From positions 1 to 64,000 of the forward strand of contig JAITTY010000021.1 of assembly GCA_031286695.1 (NCBI GenBank): a DNA stretch of 64,000 nt, given 5' to 3'. Source of the DNA: Sphingobacterium sp. GTDB taxonomy: Bacteria > Bacteroidota > Bacteroidia > Sphingobacteriales > Sphingobacteriaceae. The position numbers and the translations under genes were made by a program. This document shows positions 42,489 through 50,674 of this stretch, piece after piece. Numbering within the stretch: the first letter of the stretch is position 1; each line of letters starts with the position of its first letter. The notes under the pieces are model-generated. The model was not told the DNA's origin. It did not search any database and worked only from the letters and a program-made list of their open reading frames with translations.

Positions 42489-44168
42489 ATGGAAAAATTC
42501 ATCTTACGGTTTATTCTTCTTTTCCGTGGCATCTGGAAAAGTTTAGGAATTAACTATGAACAATTTAAGGTCATTTTAGAAACGAAAATGACTTTAGAAA
42601 ATAGAAAACCTATTAGCTTCCGGAAGCGCAACTCAGGCAAATCCTCTTCTTCCTCCTCCATTTTACAATTTGTATTATATCTCATATTCGGCTTGATATT
42701 CATGGTCATTATTTTATCAATTCCAGATAGATACTTGTCCGTTTCGATTATGCTACTAAGTTTTATCAGCATGCTGAGCATTACGTTGGTTTCCGATTTT
42801 TCTCCTATACTGTTAGATACGCGGGATCAATATATCATTATGCCAAGACCGGTCGATGATAAGACCTTAGCTATTTCTCGAATTACTTTTATTGCAATTA
42901 AGCTCTTTAATCAAGTCATAGCTTTAACTTTGCCGGTACTTATCTATGTCGCATTCGACTGGGATATAGGCGCTGTCCTTATTTTATGCTTACAGCTTAT
43001 ACTAAGTACATTAATCGCGCTAATATTTGTCAATGGATTTTATCTGATTAGCATCAAATATCTCCCTATACAAAAGTTTAAAGATGTTATTACTTATATA
43101 CAGATCGGTCTCTCGCTGGTTCTTTTCCTCTCCTATTATGTCGGTCCAAATTTGATCCAATCTATTGTAGAATCACATTTAACCATGGAACAGCTTCGAT
43201 TCCTTTGGCTATTCCCAAGCACATGGATCGCATCTTTTCAGCCGCTGATCTTTGGGGACAGCAGTTTGCCAATTATCGTCTTATCAGCACTAGGTATATT
43301 AGCTCCTCTTGGAGGCATCTATGCTTGTAGCAAACTATTTTCACGAGGATTTAATGCCAAAATAGCTGCGCTCGCAAGTGCCGATAACCTTCCGAACGAT
43401 ACTTCGCCGATACCCCGGGATAATACAATCAAATTGCCTTTATATAAAAAGTTTGCTGCAAAAGTATGTTCATCTCCGGTTGAAGAGGCCGGATTTAGTA
43501 TTGTATGGCTTATAAGTTCGAAAACAAGAGAATTTAAACAGCAGCTTTATCCCTCATTGGCCTATCTGCCTATTTACTTTGTTTTTCTATTTCTACGTAC
43601 AGGAGATGATCTTCCCATGGCCGGGAAAATACTAAAACTCAGAGATTCAGGTCTGTATATAGTTATGTTTTATCTTTCTTTGCTCACGATATTAACCGTC
43701 TTTCACCTTATTACCCAAAGTAATAAATATAAAGCCGCCTGGATATACCACATAACACCTATACAAAAACCGGGGCAATTAATGACTGGCGTTCTTAAAG
43801 CATGTCTTATTAAATATGTTTTGCCATTCAATATCCTGTTTCTTTGTATCTGCATACCCCTATTTGGGATCTCTTCTCTTAATGATCTATTATTGTCATC
43901 TGCAATCGGTGGCATAGAAAGCATTCTAGTTATGCTTTTCCTTGTTAAAAATTATCCATTTTCAAAAGCAAATCAATCCAACTCAAAAACAGTAACAAAT
44001 CTACTGATATTAGGGCTATTGGGGATTTTGGGCTATTTACATAAAACAATCTTCCATTATGAAACTTTAATTTGGGTCTTAGCCGGACTCGGTTGGGTCG
44101 TGTTCTTTTTAATGTTAAAATACTTACAGAAAGAGGATTGGAAAAGCCTAGCTTACGAAGACAATTAA
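42489..44168 (+). CDS. ABC transporter permease
   Basis: This 559-residue integral membrane protein has about ten to twelve hydrophobic segments, for example VLYLIFGLIFMVIILSIPD and VLAGLGWVVFFLMLKYL, with a soluble stretch between (about 290-340). No known domain is clear; it is identified as the permease because it follows the ATPase gene after one base and shares its terminator. The polytopic layout resembles other large exporter permeases without a periplasmic domain. Confidence 0.82.
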   Translation: MEKFILRFILLFRGIWKSLGINYEQFKVILETKMTLENRKPISFRKRNSGKSSSSSSILQFVLYLIFGLIFMVIILSIPDRYLSVSIMLLSFISMLSITLVSDFSPILLDTRDQYIIMPRPVDDKTLAISRITFIAIKLFNQVIALTLPVLIYVAFDWDIGAVLILCLQLILSTLIALIFVNGFYLISIKYLPIQKFKDVITYIQIGLSLVLFLSYYVGPNLIQSIVESHLTMEQLRFLWLFPSTWIASFQPLIFGDSSLPIIVLSALGILAPLGGIYACSKLFSRGFNAKIAALASADNLPNDTSPIPRDNTIKLPLYKKFAAKVCSSPVEEAGFSIVWLISSKTREFKQQLYPSLAYLPIYFVFLFLRTGDDLPMAGKILKLRDSGLYIVMFYLSLLTILTVFHLITQSNKYKAAWIYHITPIQKPGQLMTGVLKACLIKYVLPFNILFLCICIPLFGISSLNDLLLSSAIGGIESILVMLFLVKNYPFSKANQSNSKTVTNLLILGLLGILGYLHKTIFHYETLIWVLAGLGWVVFFLMLKYLQKEDWKSLAYEDN

Positions 44169-44177
44169 CAATCTAGA

Positions 44178-44208
44178 AAAAAAAGCTCCACTGGTGGAGC
44201 TTTTTTTC
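44178..44208 (+). terminator. Terminator of the ABC transporter operon
   Basis: AAAAGCTCCA (44181-44190) pairs with TGGAGCTTTT (44195-44204) around CTGG, with a long A-run before and T-run after; it may also serve the convergent glycosidase gene. Confidence 0.9.
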
Positions 44209-44256
44209 TTGATCTTTAAAAATCTGAGCACAAAATGTATTCAAGCTTCTATTCTG

Positions 44257-46173
44257 TTATCTCTTATTTATTCGTCCTTTAAATTGGCTAACACCATCCA
44301 TGAAAACTTCAACGATTATTCTTCCCGAAGGTAAGTCATTCAGATCATAGTTCAGGACAGCCTGCTGGATGGATTTGTATACGTGCTTTTGCCACAATAC
44401 ACCATCGACCATAATCAGCACAGTCATCTCACTTTTTTTATTAGACACTACGCTTAACTGAGTCTTATCGACAACCGATCTAGGATAAAGTGAAAATGCA
44501 TACTGTGCCGAAGTCGTGTCTAGCTCAAATCCACTCTTCGCGTTGAAGCTGAACATTTCACCATTGCCACAGTCACTTTCAAAACTATGGATAAGGTTAC
44601 CTTTCAGATCAAAAATACGTAGATGGCCATCGCCATTTTCGGGCTGCGCCCAAAATTGCAGTCCATTTCCGGCCGTATCAATTAGGGAGAGCGAATAATT
44701 CCCCTCCGTCAGGTGTAAAGTATCTCTATAAATCGTTGCGGCAGTCAATTGCGATGCATTTTTGCGAAAAACTGTATCCTGCTTTGCATCGACCAGAAAG
44801 ATATGGTTATCTGCAGGTTTATTGTTCGTAAGAAACTCTAAAACAAAATCAGTCGGGAATTTTTGTGGAGCTGAAAAGACACTTTGTGCCTTATTATCTG
44901 CGGACCATGCATCGGTCTTGCCATTAGGTTTTAAAAGTGATACCGAAAACACATTCTTGCCATCCTTTTCAGCTATTTCACCAGGCAAGATCACTTCGGC
45001 AACTTGATTAAAAGAAAGATTACCTTTCCAATGAAAAGTTTTGGATGGAAATCCATTTGTTCCATAAACAATGGTCAAGGATCGAATCGGATCAGAACCC
45101 AAATTTCTAAAAGAGATCCTTGGGCCAGCACTCGCCGGATTTAATCTAGAAAAACGCTGTTCATCACTTGGAACCATTATTGACTCTACTGCAACATCTA
45201 CTTTTTCTTTGGGTGCTGAATATTGAAACAGATAAGCAGATATATTTTCGACAGCCTGTACATTATCTGTCGCCGTATAGGGTTCCATCTGCAGGGCAAC
45301 TTTATGCGTACCAACCTTGGTAAATACATCAATAAAATCAGGTTGCTGCAAATCTCCAGGGCACCAATATGCGCGATCATGTACCCAGGTACCACCTTGT
45401 GGATAAAGGGGATTACCACCGCATTTCTTCCACATATCACGCCGATCCACTGTCTTTCCATCTAACGTTAGTTCGCGCCATCGGCTACAGAATTCGCTAC
45501 AGCCACGCGGTTTATCCATACCGTGTCCTGTATGCTGAATACGTATTCTACTCAATGCAGCTCCCGGATTCAAGGTATATGTTATCGGCAACAAATGCTC
45601 CTCGATCTTCTCGTTGGCATCTCCATATTTATAAGCTTTATTCCAAAGGGGTGTGATACCAAGGGGTGTAACAACTGGTGGGCCTGACAAAATTTCAAAA
45701 TCCACGGTAAGCGCCCAACCGACAGTTTTGTCCTCAAAACCAGAATGGGTATAGACAATTTCCACACTATCCCGTAGAAAAGGAGCAAAATCAGTTACAT
45801 CGACTTGCCACTTCCAACTCCAACCTTTATTGTAGATGCTACCATATGGCGTAAGCATTCTTCCTAATTCATAATTTAGCGCAGGTCCATCCTTACCTCC
45901 TTTACGACGCAGTATAATATGATCCAAATAATCCCAATGCGCCGTGCGTAAACTATCTGGACTCCCTAATGTGACAAACATGGTTATCTTTCTTATGGGA
46001 TCGTTATCTTTTGGAAACACCCCCCAGGCTGGATAGGAATTCTCACCTTTTTGTGCATCACAGACAATAGTCTTACGTTGATGTGTGATGACATGGCTTG
46101 TTATTGCCTGTTGTGCCAAAACATGATAGCAGATAAAATAGCAAAATAGGGTCAGTATAGATCTTATATTCAT
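44257..46173 (-). CDS. Secreted peptide-N-glycosidase F-like protein with probable T9SS sorting domain
   Basis: This 638-residue protein starts with a signal peptide (FCYFICYHVLAQ). Residues about 30-350 resemble PNGase F, the enzyme that frees N-linked glycans from Asn. Clear marks are TGHGMDKPRGCSEFC and CGGNPLYPQGGTWVHDRAYW followed by CPGD, with the family's Cys spacing. About 350-550 are beta-rich and not assigned. The last 80 residues (FSLYPRSVVDKTQLSV to the end, with LNDLPSGRIIVEVFMDG) look like a type A C-terminal sorting domain of the type IX secretion system. The host glycoproteins acted on are unknown. The protein is much longer than classic PNGase F. Confidence 0.82.
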   Translation of the reverse strand: MNIRSILTLFCYFICYHVLAQQAITSHVITHQRKTIVCDAQKGENSYPAWGVFPKDNDPIRKITMFVTLGSPDSLRTAHWDYLDHIILRRKGGKDGPALNYELGRMLTPYGSIYNKGWSWKWQVDVTDFAPFLRDSVEIVYTHSGFEDKTVGWALTVDFEILSGPPVVTPLGITPLWNKAYKYGDANEKIEEHLLPITYTLNPGAALSRIRIQHTGHGMDKPRGCSEFCSRWRELTLDGKTVDRRDMWKKCGGNPLYPQGGTWVHDRAYWCPGDLQQPDFIDVFTKVGTHKVALQMEPYTATDNVQAVENISAYLFQYSAPKEKVDVAVESIMVPSDEQRFSRLNPASAGPRISFRNLGSDPIRSLTIVYGTNGFPSKTFHWKGNLSFNQVAEVILPGEIAEKDGKNVFSVSLLKPNGKTDAWSADNKAQSVFSAPQKFPTDFVLEFLTNNKPADNHIFLVDAKQDTVFRKNASQLTAATIYRDTLHLTEGNYSLSLIDTAGNGLQFWAQPENGDGHLRIFDLKGNLIHSFESDCGNGEMFSFNAKSGFELDTTSAQYAFSLYPRSVVDKTQLSVVSNKKSEMTVLIMVDGVLWQKHVYKSIQQAVLNYDLNDLPSGRIIVEVFMDGVSQFKGRINKR

Positions 46174-46270
46174 TCATTAAAATATTACCCAGGAAACAAT
46201 ACAAAGATCGATGTACTCTTGTCAACGGCGAAAAAAAGGTATTGCGGTAAAAAGGAAATACATTCAATCA

Positions 46271-46306
46271 TAAAAAAAGCATCAGTCTTAACAGACTGAT
46301 GCTTTT
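46271..46306 (-). terminator. Terminator of the downstream tRNA-Met copy
   Basis: AAAAGCATCAGTCT (46275-46288) pairs with AGACTGATGCTTTT (46293-46306) around TAAC. On the minus strand it begins 3 nt after the tRNA and ends in a T-run. Confidence 0.9.
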
Positions 46307-46308
46307 AG

Positions 46309-46382
46309 TAGCGGGGAGCAGAATCGAACTGCCGACCTTTGGGTTATGAATCCAACGCTCTAACCATCTGAGCTACCCCGCC
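46309..46382 (-). tRNA. tRNA-Met (CAU), copy 1
   Basis: The minus strand gives a 74-nt cloverleaf: acceptor GGCGGGG with CCCCGCT, D arm AGCTCAGATGGTTAGAGC, anticodon loop TTCATAA (CAT) and T loop TTCGATT. The features fit elongator Met; Ile-2 (lysidine) is less likely. The sequence is identical to the copy at 46675. Confidence 0.95.
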
Positions 46383-46393
46383 GTTTCGGTATG

Positions 46394-46423
46394 CAAATAT
46401 ACCACTTCATGCGTCAATTCAAA
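46394..46423 (-). promoter_or_regulatory. Promoter of tRNA-Met copy 1
   Basis: On the minus strand TTTG (46420-46423) is followed after 18 nt by TATATTTG (46394-46401), then GCAT. The other bases of 46383-46674 are A/T-rich and hold no gene that I can see. Confidence 0.75.
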
Positions 46424-46674
46424 AGATTTTTTTATTTTTTTACTAATTATGTCACTTTAAAACCCTTTGCTAAACGCAACAAACTCATTTTTAACTAAGT
46501 AAATTTATTGCCAAAAAACAGAATATAAAGCCAAAAAAGTTGGTGAAACTAAAAACAAGATATTTATCAAAAAACGGGGCAACTTTTCACAAAAAAACTT
46601 GCAATAACAAAATAAATATGTATTATTACAAATAATAAGTTGATGCAGTAAAAAGCAATTTTGGAAGAGATTTG

Positions 46675-46748
46675 TAGCGGGGAGCAGAATCGAACTGCCG
46701 ACCTTTGGGTTATGAATCCAACGCTCTAACCATCTGAGCTACCCCGCC
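46675..46748 (-). tRNA. tRNA-Met (CAU), copy 2
   Basis: All 74 bases equal those of the copy at 46309-46382. It lies 292 bp upstream of it on the same strand, with its own promoter. Confidence 0.95.
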
Positions 46749-46760
46749 ATTTTGGGAATG

Positions 46761-46790
46761 CAAATATAGCTTATTTTTGATTTAAACAAA
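46761..46790 (-). promoter_or_regulatory. Promoter of tRNA-Met copy 2
   Basis: On the minus strand TTTG (46787-46790) is followed after 18 nt by TATATTTG (46761-46768), then GCAT: the same spacing and flank as the promoter of copy 1. Confidence 0.75.
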
Positions 46791-46813
46791 CTAAAATTTA
46801 AAAAAACATTTAT

Positions 46814-47191
46814 ATGGCAGATAAAATAAAATTCCATCTAGAATATATCATCAACTCTTCACCTAGAATTTTATTTCCGTATTTGCAAGAACCAAACGAA
46901 TTGGCGCAATGGTTTGCAGATGATGTAAACTATAAAGACACCGTTTATACTTTCATTTGGGATGATGAACCTCATCGAGCAAAAATTGTGGCATCGAGAG
47001 AAAATAAATCTGTACGCTTTAAATGGCTCGATGACGATCCCTATTATTTCGATCTGGAGATCGATCAAGACGAGCTAACGAATGATGTTGCTCTTAAAAT
47101 AACAGATTACGCTAAAGAAGAAGACCTTGAAAATAGAAAATTAATTTGGAAAAATTCAATAGTCTATCTTCAAAGTGTTATAGGTGCATAA
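46814..47191 (+). CDS. START-like (SRPBCC) domain protein
   Basis: This 125-residue protein matches the small START-like or AHSA1-type family: KFHLEYIINSSPRILFPYL, ELAQWFADDV and VRFKWLDDDPYYFDLEI. The fold encloses a hydrophobic ligand in related families; the ligand here is unknown. It is divergent from tRNA-Met copy 2. A permease gene of the LptF/G family follows, and a promoter lies between them. Confidence 0.85.
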   Translation: MADKIKFHLEYIINSSPRILFPYLQEPNELAQWFADDVNYKDTVYTFIWDDEPHRAKIVASRENKSVRFKWLDDDPYYFDLEIDQDELTNDVALKITDYAKEEDLENRKLIWKNSIVYLQSVIGA

Positions 47192-47198
47192 AAAAGCC

Positions 47199-47206
47199 TA
47201 TCTTTG
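47199..47206 (+). promoter_or_regulatory. -7 element of the LptF/G-family gene
   Basis: TATCTTTG lies 88 nt before ATG 47294 and makes the in-frame codon at 47204 impossible as a start. The -33 element is weak. Confidence 0.5.
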
Positions 47207-47225
47207 CAATATATTTCTAGGAAGG

Positions 47226-47239
47226 GCTCCTATAGGAGC
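47226..47239 (+). other. Palindromic hairpin in the leader of the LptF/G-family gene
   Basis: GCTCC-TATA-GGAGC is a perfect inverted repeat in the predicted 5' untranslated region. No T-run follows, so it is not a normal terminator. It may be an RNA structure or a protein site. Confidence 0.4.
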
Positions 47240-47293
47240 TTCTTCTCTGGAAGATGCTTTAATGTAAAGGCATCAATTTGCTTTGCGTCACGG

Positions 47294-48778
47294 ATGAAAA
47301 AAGTTCATTTACTTATTCTTCAAGCTTTCATAAAACCATTCATTGTCACATTCTTTATTGTGATGTTTGTCTTATTAATGCTTTTCCTATTCAAATACAT
47401 TGATGATTTGATTGGCAAAGGATTTGAATGGTATACAATCATGGAGTTAATTGGTTATCAGTGCGTTGTTCAAATTCAGATGGCAATGCCTTTATCCATG
47501 CTTCTCTCTTCCATTATGACTTTCGGAAATCTGGGTGAAAGCTATGAATTGGTTGCGATCAAGGCGGCTGGGGTATCTCTACGCAAAGCGATGACTCCAC
47601 TATTTGTCCTCGTTGCCATCTTCGCAACAAGTTCTTTCCTATTCTCTGACTATATTCTTCCCGTCGTGAATTTGAAAATGGGAACCTTACTTACAGATGT
47701 CCGTAATAAAAAGGCGGATTTCCTGATTAAGCCCGGAATCTTTAACAATACTATTCCAGGTTACTCCATTCGCGCCAAAGGAAAAAACAAAGAAGGAACA
47801 ATTCTTTACGACCTGATGATCTATGACCATCGTGGTGGCAATACGGCCAACAATGTGCTTATAGCTAAAGAGGGCTATATCTATAACTCCCCAGACAACA
47901 ATTATATGATCCTAAAACTTAAGGATGGTATACGTTATGAGGAAGCTCGGACAAAAAACTCCAAAACCTACGACCCACGTCAGCAATTTACCCGATTTAA
48001 GTTCAAGGAAACGGAACAAAAATTTGATATGGGCAGTTTCCAACAGGGCAAAACAGATGAAAATCTTTTCAAGAGCCATCATGCCATGTTAAATTTGAAA
48101 CAGTTGGATATGTACATCGACTCCAACCATATCAAAATAGACAGTATGGGCAAAGCAATCACCCGTACATTAGATACCCGATATAATATCTATTCGAAAT
48201 ATTTTAGTGCCAATCAACCCGGACAGCCAAAAGTCAAAGAAGCTAAAATCAAGCCTTTTAAAAATTTGCTCACAGACCTGGTACCCCAGGAGCAGCGTTC
48301 TCAGATCACGATGAATGCGTTAAACCAGCTTAATTATTTAAAAGAAGATCTAAATGGCCGTACACTTGAGTTTAAAGATTACAAATCGAAAGATATTCGC
48401 TATCGTATTGAATGGCATCGCAAATTTACCCTAGCTGTCTCCTGTCTTTTATTATTTGCTATAGGAGCACCGCTAGGAGCCATCATCAGAAAGGGCGGCC
48501 TCGGTCTTCCTGTTGTTATGGCCATTATTTTCTTTTTGATCTACCATATTATCTCGACAGTAGCAGAAAAAACGGCTAAAGATGGTGCCATATCATCAGC
48601 CGTAGGCATGTGGATGGCTATTATTGTCTTAACACCATTGGCCGCTTTTCTAACATACAAGTCAACAACAGATTCCGCCTTATTTGATATTGATCAATAT
48701 AAATTAAAAGTAGAAGCCGCTTGGAAATGGATTAAGGAAAAGCTTGCAAAAAAGAATAAATTAAAAGAGTCACATTAG
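47294..48778 (+). CDS. LptF/LptG-family permease
   Basis: This 494-residue inner-membrane protein is of the YjgP/YjgQ family. LptF and LptG form the membrane part of the ABC machine that lifts lipopolysaccharide to the outer membrane. Six helices are visible, three before (IKPFIVTFFIVMFVLLMLFLF to about residue 120) and three after (about 405-490) a large periplasmic domain. LGESYELVAIKAAGVSLRKAM is the coupling-helix region. The second subunit is not in this window. A longer frame from 47204 is rejected because it lies on the promoter. Confidence 0.92.
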   Translation: MKKVHLLILQAFIKPFIVTFFIVMFVLLMLFLFKYIDDLIGKGFEWYTIMELIGYQCVVQIQMAMPLSMLLSSIMTFGNLGESYELVAIKAAGVSLRKAMTPLFVLVAIFATSSFLFSDYILPVVNLKMGTLLTDVRNKKADFLIKPGIFNNTIPGYSIRAKGKNKEGTILYDLMIYDHRGGNTANNVLIAKEGYIYNSPDNNYMILKLKDGIRYEEARTKNSKTYDPRQQFTRFKFKETEQKFDMGSFQQGKTDENLFKSHHAMLNLKQLDMYIDSNHIKIDSMGKAITRTLDTRYNIYSKYFSANQPGQPKVKEAKIKPFKNLLTDLVPQEQRSQITMNALNQLNYLKEDLNGRTLEFKDYKSKDIRYRIEWHRKFTLAVSCLLLFAIGAPLGAIIRKGGLGLPVVMAIIFFLIYHIISTVAEKTAKDGAISSAVGMWMAIIVLTPLAAFLTYKSTTDSALFDIDQYKLKVEAAWKWIKEKLAKKNKLKESH

Positions 48779-48818
48779 ATTGTGACAACGCTATTATAAA
48801 TAAATTTAGATTCTACAC

Positions 48819-48826
48819 TAACTTTG
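48819..48826 (+). promoter_or_regulatory. -7 element of ribBA
   Basis: TAACTTTG lies 23 nt before the ribBA start. The leader is too short for an FMN riboswitch. Confidence 0.5.
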
Positions 48827-48849
48827 TACCAATTACAATATATCAATAA

Positions 48850-50064
48850 ATGGATTTCAAATTAAACACGATCGAAGAAGCGATCGCTGATATACAAGCA
48901 GGAAAAGTAGTAATCGTCGTGGATGACGAAGATCGCGAAAATGAAGGAGATTTTGTCACTGCTGCCCGCAATGCGACTCCCGAAATCATCAACTTTATGG
49001 CAACCCACGGCCGTGGATTAGTATGCGCACCAATTACCAAAGAAAGAGCAGATGCTTTACACCTCGATTTAATGGTGGGACAAAATACCGCAGTATATGA
49101 AACGAACTTTACAGTTTCCATTGACCTGCAGGGATATGGCTGTACAACTGGAATTTCTGCATCAGATCGCTCAAAAACAATTAAAGCAATGATCGATCCT
49201 AATATTCATTATGAAGAATTAGGTAGACCAGGACATATTTTCCCGCTAATAGCAAAAGATGGTGGCGTATTACGTCGTACAGGACACACTGAAGCTACAG
49301 TTGACCTTGCTCGATTAGCAGGATTTGAACCAGCGGGTGTATTGGTTGAAATTCTAAAAGAAGATGGTGAAATGGCCAGACTTCCGGAACTAATGGAAGT
49401 TGCTAAAAAATTTGATTTAAAGATCATTAGTATTGAAGATCTCATTGAATATCGTCTTAAGCATGATTCTTTAATCAATGAAGAAGTCACTGTTAATATG
49501 CCAACGCAATTTGGTGATTTTAAAATGAAAGCCTTTACACAAAAGGACACTGGCGAACAACATTTAGCGCTTTACAAGGGAGAGTGGAATGAAGATGAGC
49601 CTATTTTAGTACGGGTGCACAGCTCTTGTGTTACAGGTGATATTTTTGGTTCTTGCCGTTGTGACTGTGGCCCTCAATTGCACAAAGCAATGGAAATGAT
49701 CCAGCAAGAAGGCAAAGGTGTTATTGTCTATATGAATCAAGAAGGTCGCGGTATCGGACTGATCAATAAGCTACATGCTTACAAATTACAAGAGAGCGGC
49801 TTGGATACGGTAGATGCCAATGTGCAATTAGGATTCAAGGCTGATTTAAGAGACTACGGTGTAGGAGCCCAGATTCTTAGAAATCTTGGTGTCACCAAGA
49901 TGCGCCTGATGTCAAATAACCCAACAAAACGAGCAGGCTTAGTTGGCTATGGTCTTGAAATCGTAGAAAATGTGCCCATTGAAATAACTGCAAATCCCTT
50001 TAACGAAGAATATTTAAAAACTAAAAGGGATCGTATGGGGCATACAATCATGAAAAATCTATAA
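48850..50064 (+). CDS. ribBA: Bifunctional 3,4-dihydroxy-2-butanone 4-phosphate synthase / GTP cyclohydrolase II
   Basis: This 404-residue fusion supplies both precursors of riboflavin. The N-terminal RibB half (about 1-200) shows VVDDEDRENEGDFV, THGRGLVCAPIT, and RPGHIFPLIAKDGGVLRRTGH with the acidic metal site. The C-terminal RibA half has the zinc Cys set in SSCVTGDIFGSCRCDCGPQL and the catalytic segment YMNQEGRGIGLINKL. All are complete. It is transcribed alone, with its own promoter and terminator. Confidence 0.97.
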   Translation: MDFKLNTIEEAIADIQAGKVVIVVDDEDRENEGDFVTAARNATPEIINFMATHGRGLVCAPITKERADALHLDLMVGQNTAVYETNFTVSIDLQGYGCTTGISASDRSKTIKAMIDPNIHYEELGRPGHIFPLIAKDGGVLRRTGHTEATVDLARLAGFEPAGVLVEILKEDGEMARLPELMEVAKKFDLKIISIEDLIEYRLKHDSLINEEVTVNMPTQFGDFKMKAFTQKDTGEQHLALYKGEWNEDEPILVRVHSSCVTGDIFGSCRCDCGPQLHKAMEMIQQEGKGVIVYMNQEGRGIGLINKLHAYKLQESGLDTVDANVQLGFKADLRDYGVGAQILRNLGVTKMRLMSNNPTKRAGLVGYGLEIVENVPIEITANPFNEEYLKTKRDRMGHTIMKNL

Positions 50065-50072
50065 AAACTTTC

Positions 50073-50105
50073 AAAAAAGCGGTGTCAAAAAAACACCGCT
50101 TTTTC
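50073..50105 (+). terminator. Terminator of ribBA
   Basis: AAAAAGCGGTGT pairs with ACACCGCTTTTT (core arms 50078-50085 and 50093-50100) around a CAAAAAA loop. Confidence 0.9.
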
Positions 50106-50206
50106 TTTGGACTATAGCTGAACAAGCTTCCCTCATAGTAACAATTGTTCTCTTTTTATGATCTTGCAATGGCAGTACTTTCAATAAATAGAAGTAACTT
50201 TATACT

Positions 50207-50602
50207 ATGGAACAACAAGGAAGACATATCATCTTTTTCGATGGTGATTGCTTGATTTGTAATCGCTTTGTTCAAATACTATTAAGGATAGATCGCAAAA
50301 AGAAATTCTTATTTAGTTCCTTGCAATCTGAATTAGCACAGCGTGCGCTAACAAATATTCCCAAAAACATTGACTCCATCGTTTACTTCTCTTCAGCAGG
50401 TTGCTATATCAAAAGTGAAGCTGTTCTCAAGATCTGTAATCAATTGGGCTTCCCTTACACTGCATGCTATTTATTCAAGATCTTACCACTCAAGTGGAGA
50501 GATGCACTTTACGATTACTTTGCCAAAAACCGTTATCGATGGTTTGGAAAGAATGAATCTTGTGCCATACCGACGAAGTCTGAGCGACAAAGATTCATTT
50601 AA
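50207..50602 (+). CDS. DCC-family (DUF393) thiol-disulfide protein
   Basis: This 131-residue protein has the DxDCxxC hallmark near its start (IIFFDGDCLICNRF, Cys15 and Cys18) and LPLKWRDALYDYFAKNRYRWFG in its second half, as in the DCC family. The role is thought to be in thiol-disulfide exchange, but the substrate is not known. TAACTTTA at 50195-50202 sits only 5 nt before the ATG, so its leader may be nearly absent. Confidence 0.88.
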   Translation: MEQQGRHIIFFDGDCLICNRFVQILLRIDRKKKFLFSSLQSELAQRALTNIPKNIDSIVYFSSAGCYIKSEAVLKICNQLGFPYTACYLFKILPLKWRDALYDYFAKNRYRWFGKNESCAIPTKSERQRFI

Positions 50603-50674
50603 CAAGGCAACAATCATATGAAGGTGAAGTTTAGCAAACTTCAAATTTTATTTGTGACCATTAAATTTACATCG

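Noticed and set aside
48781..48849. Possible FMN riboswitch before ribBA
   Set aside because: Only about 70 nt separate the genes, and the conserved FMN aptamer blocks are not present.
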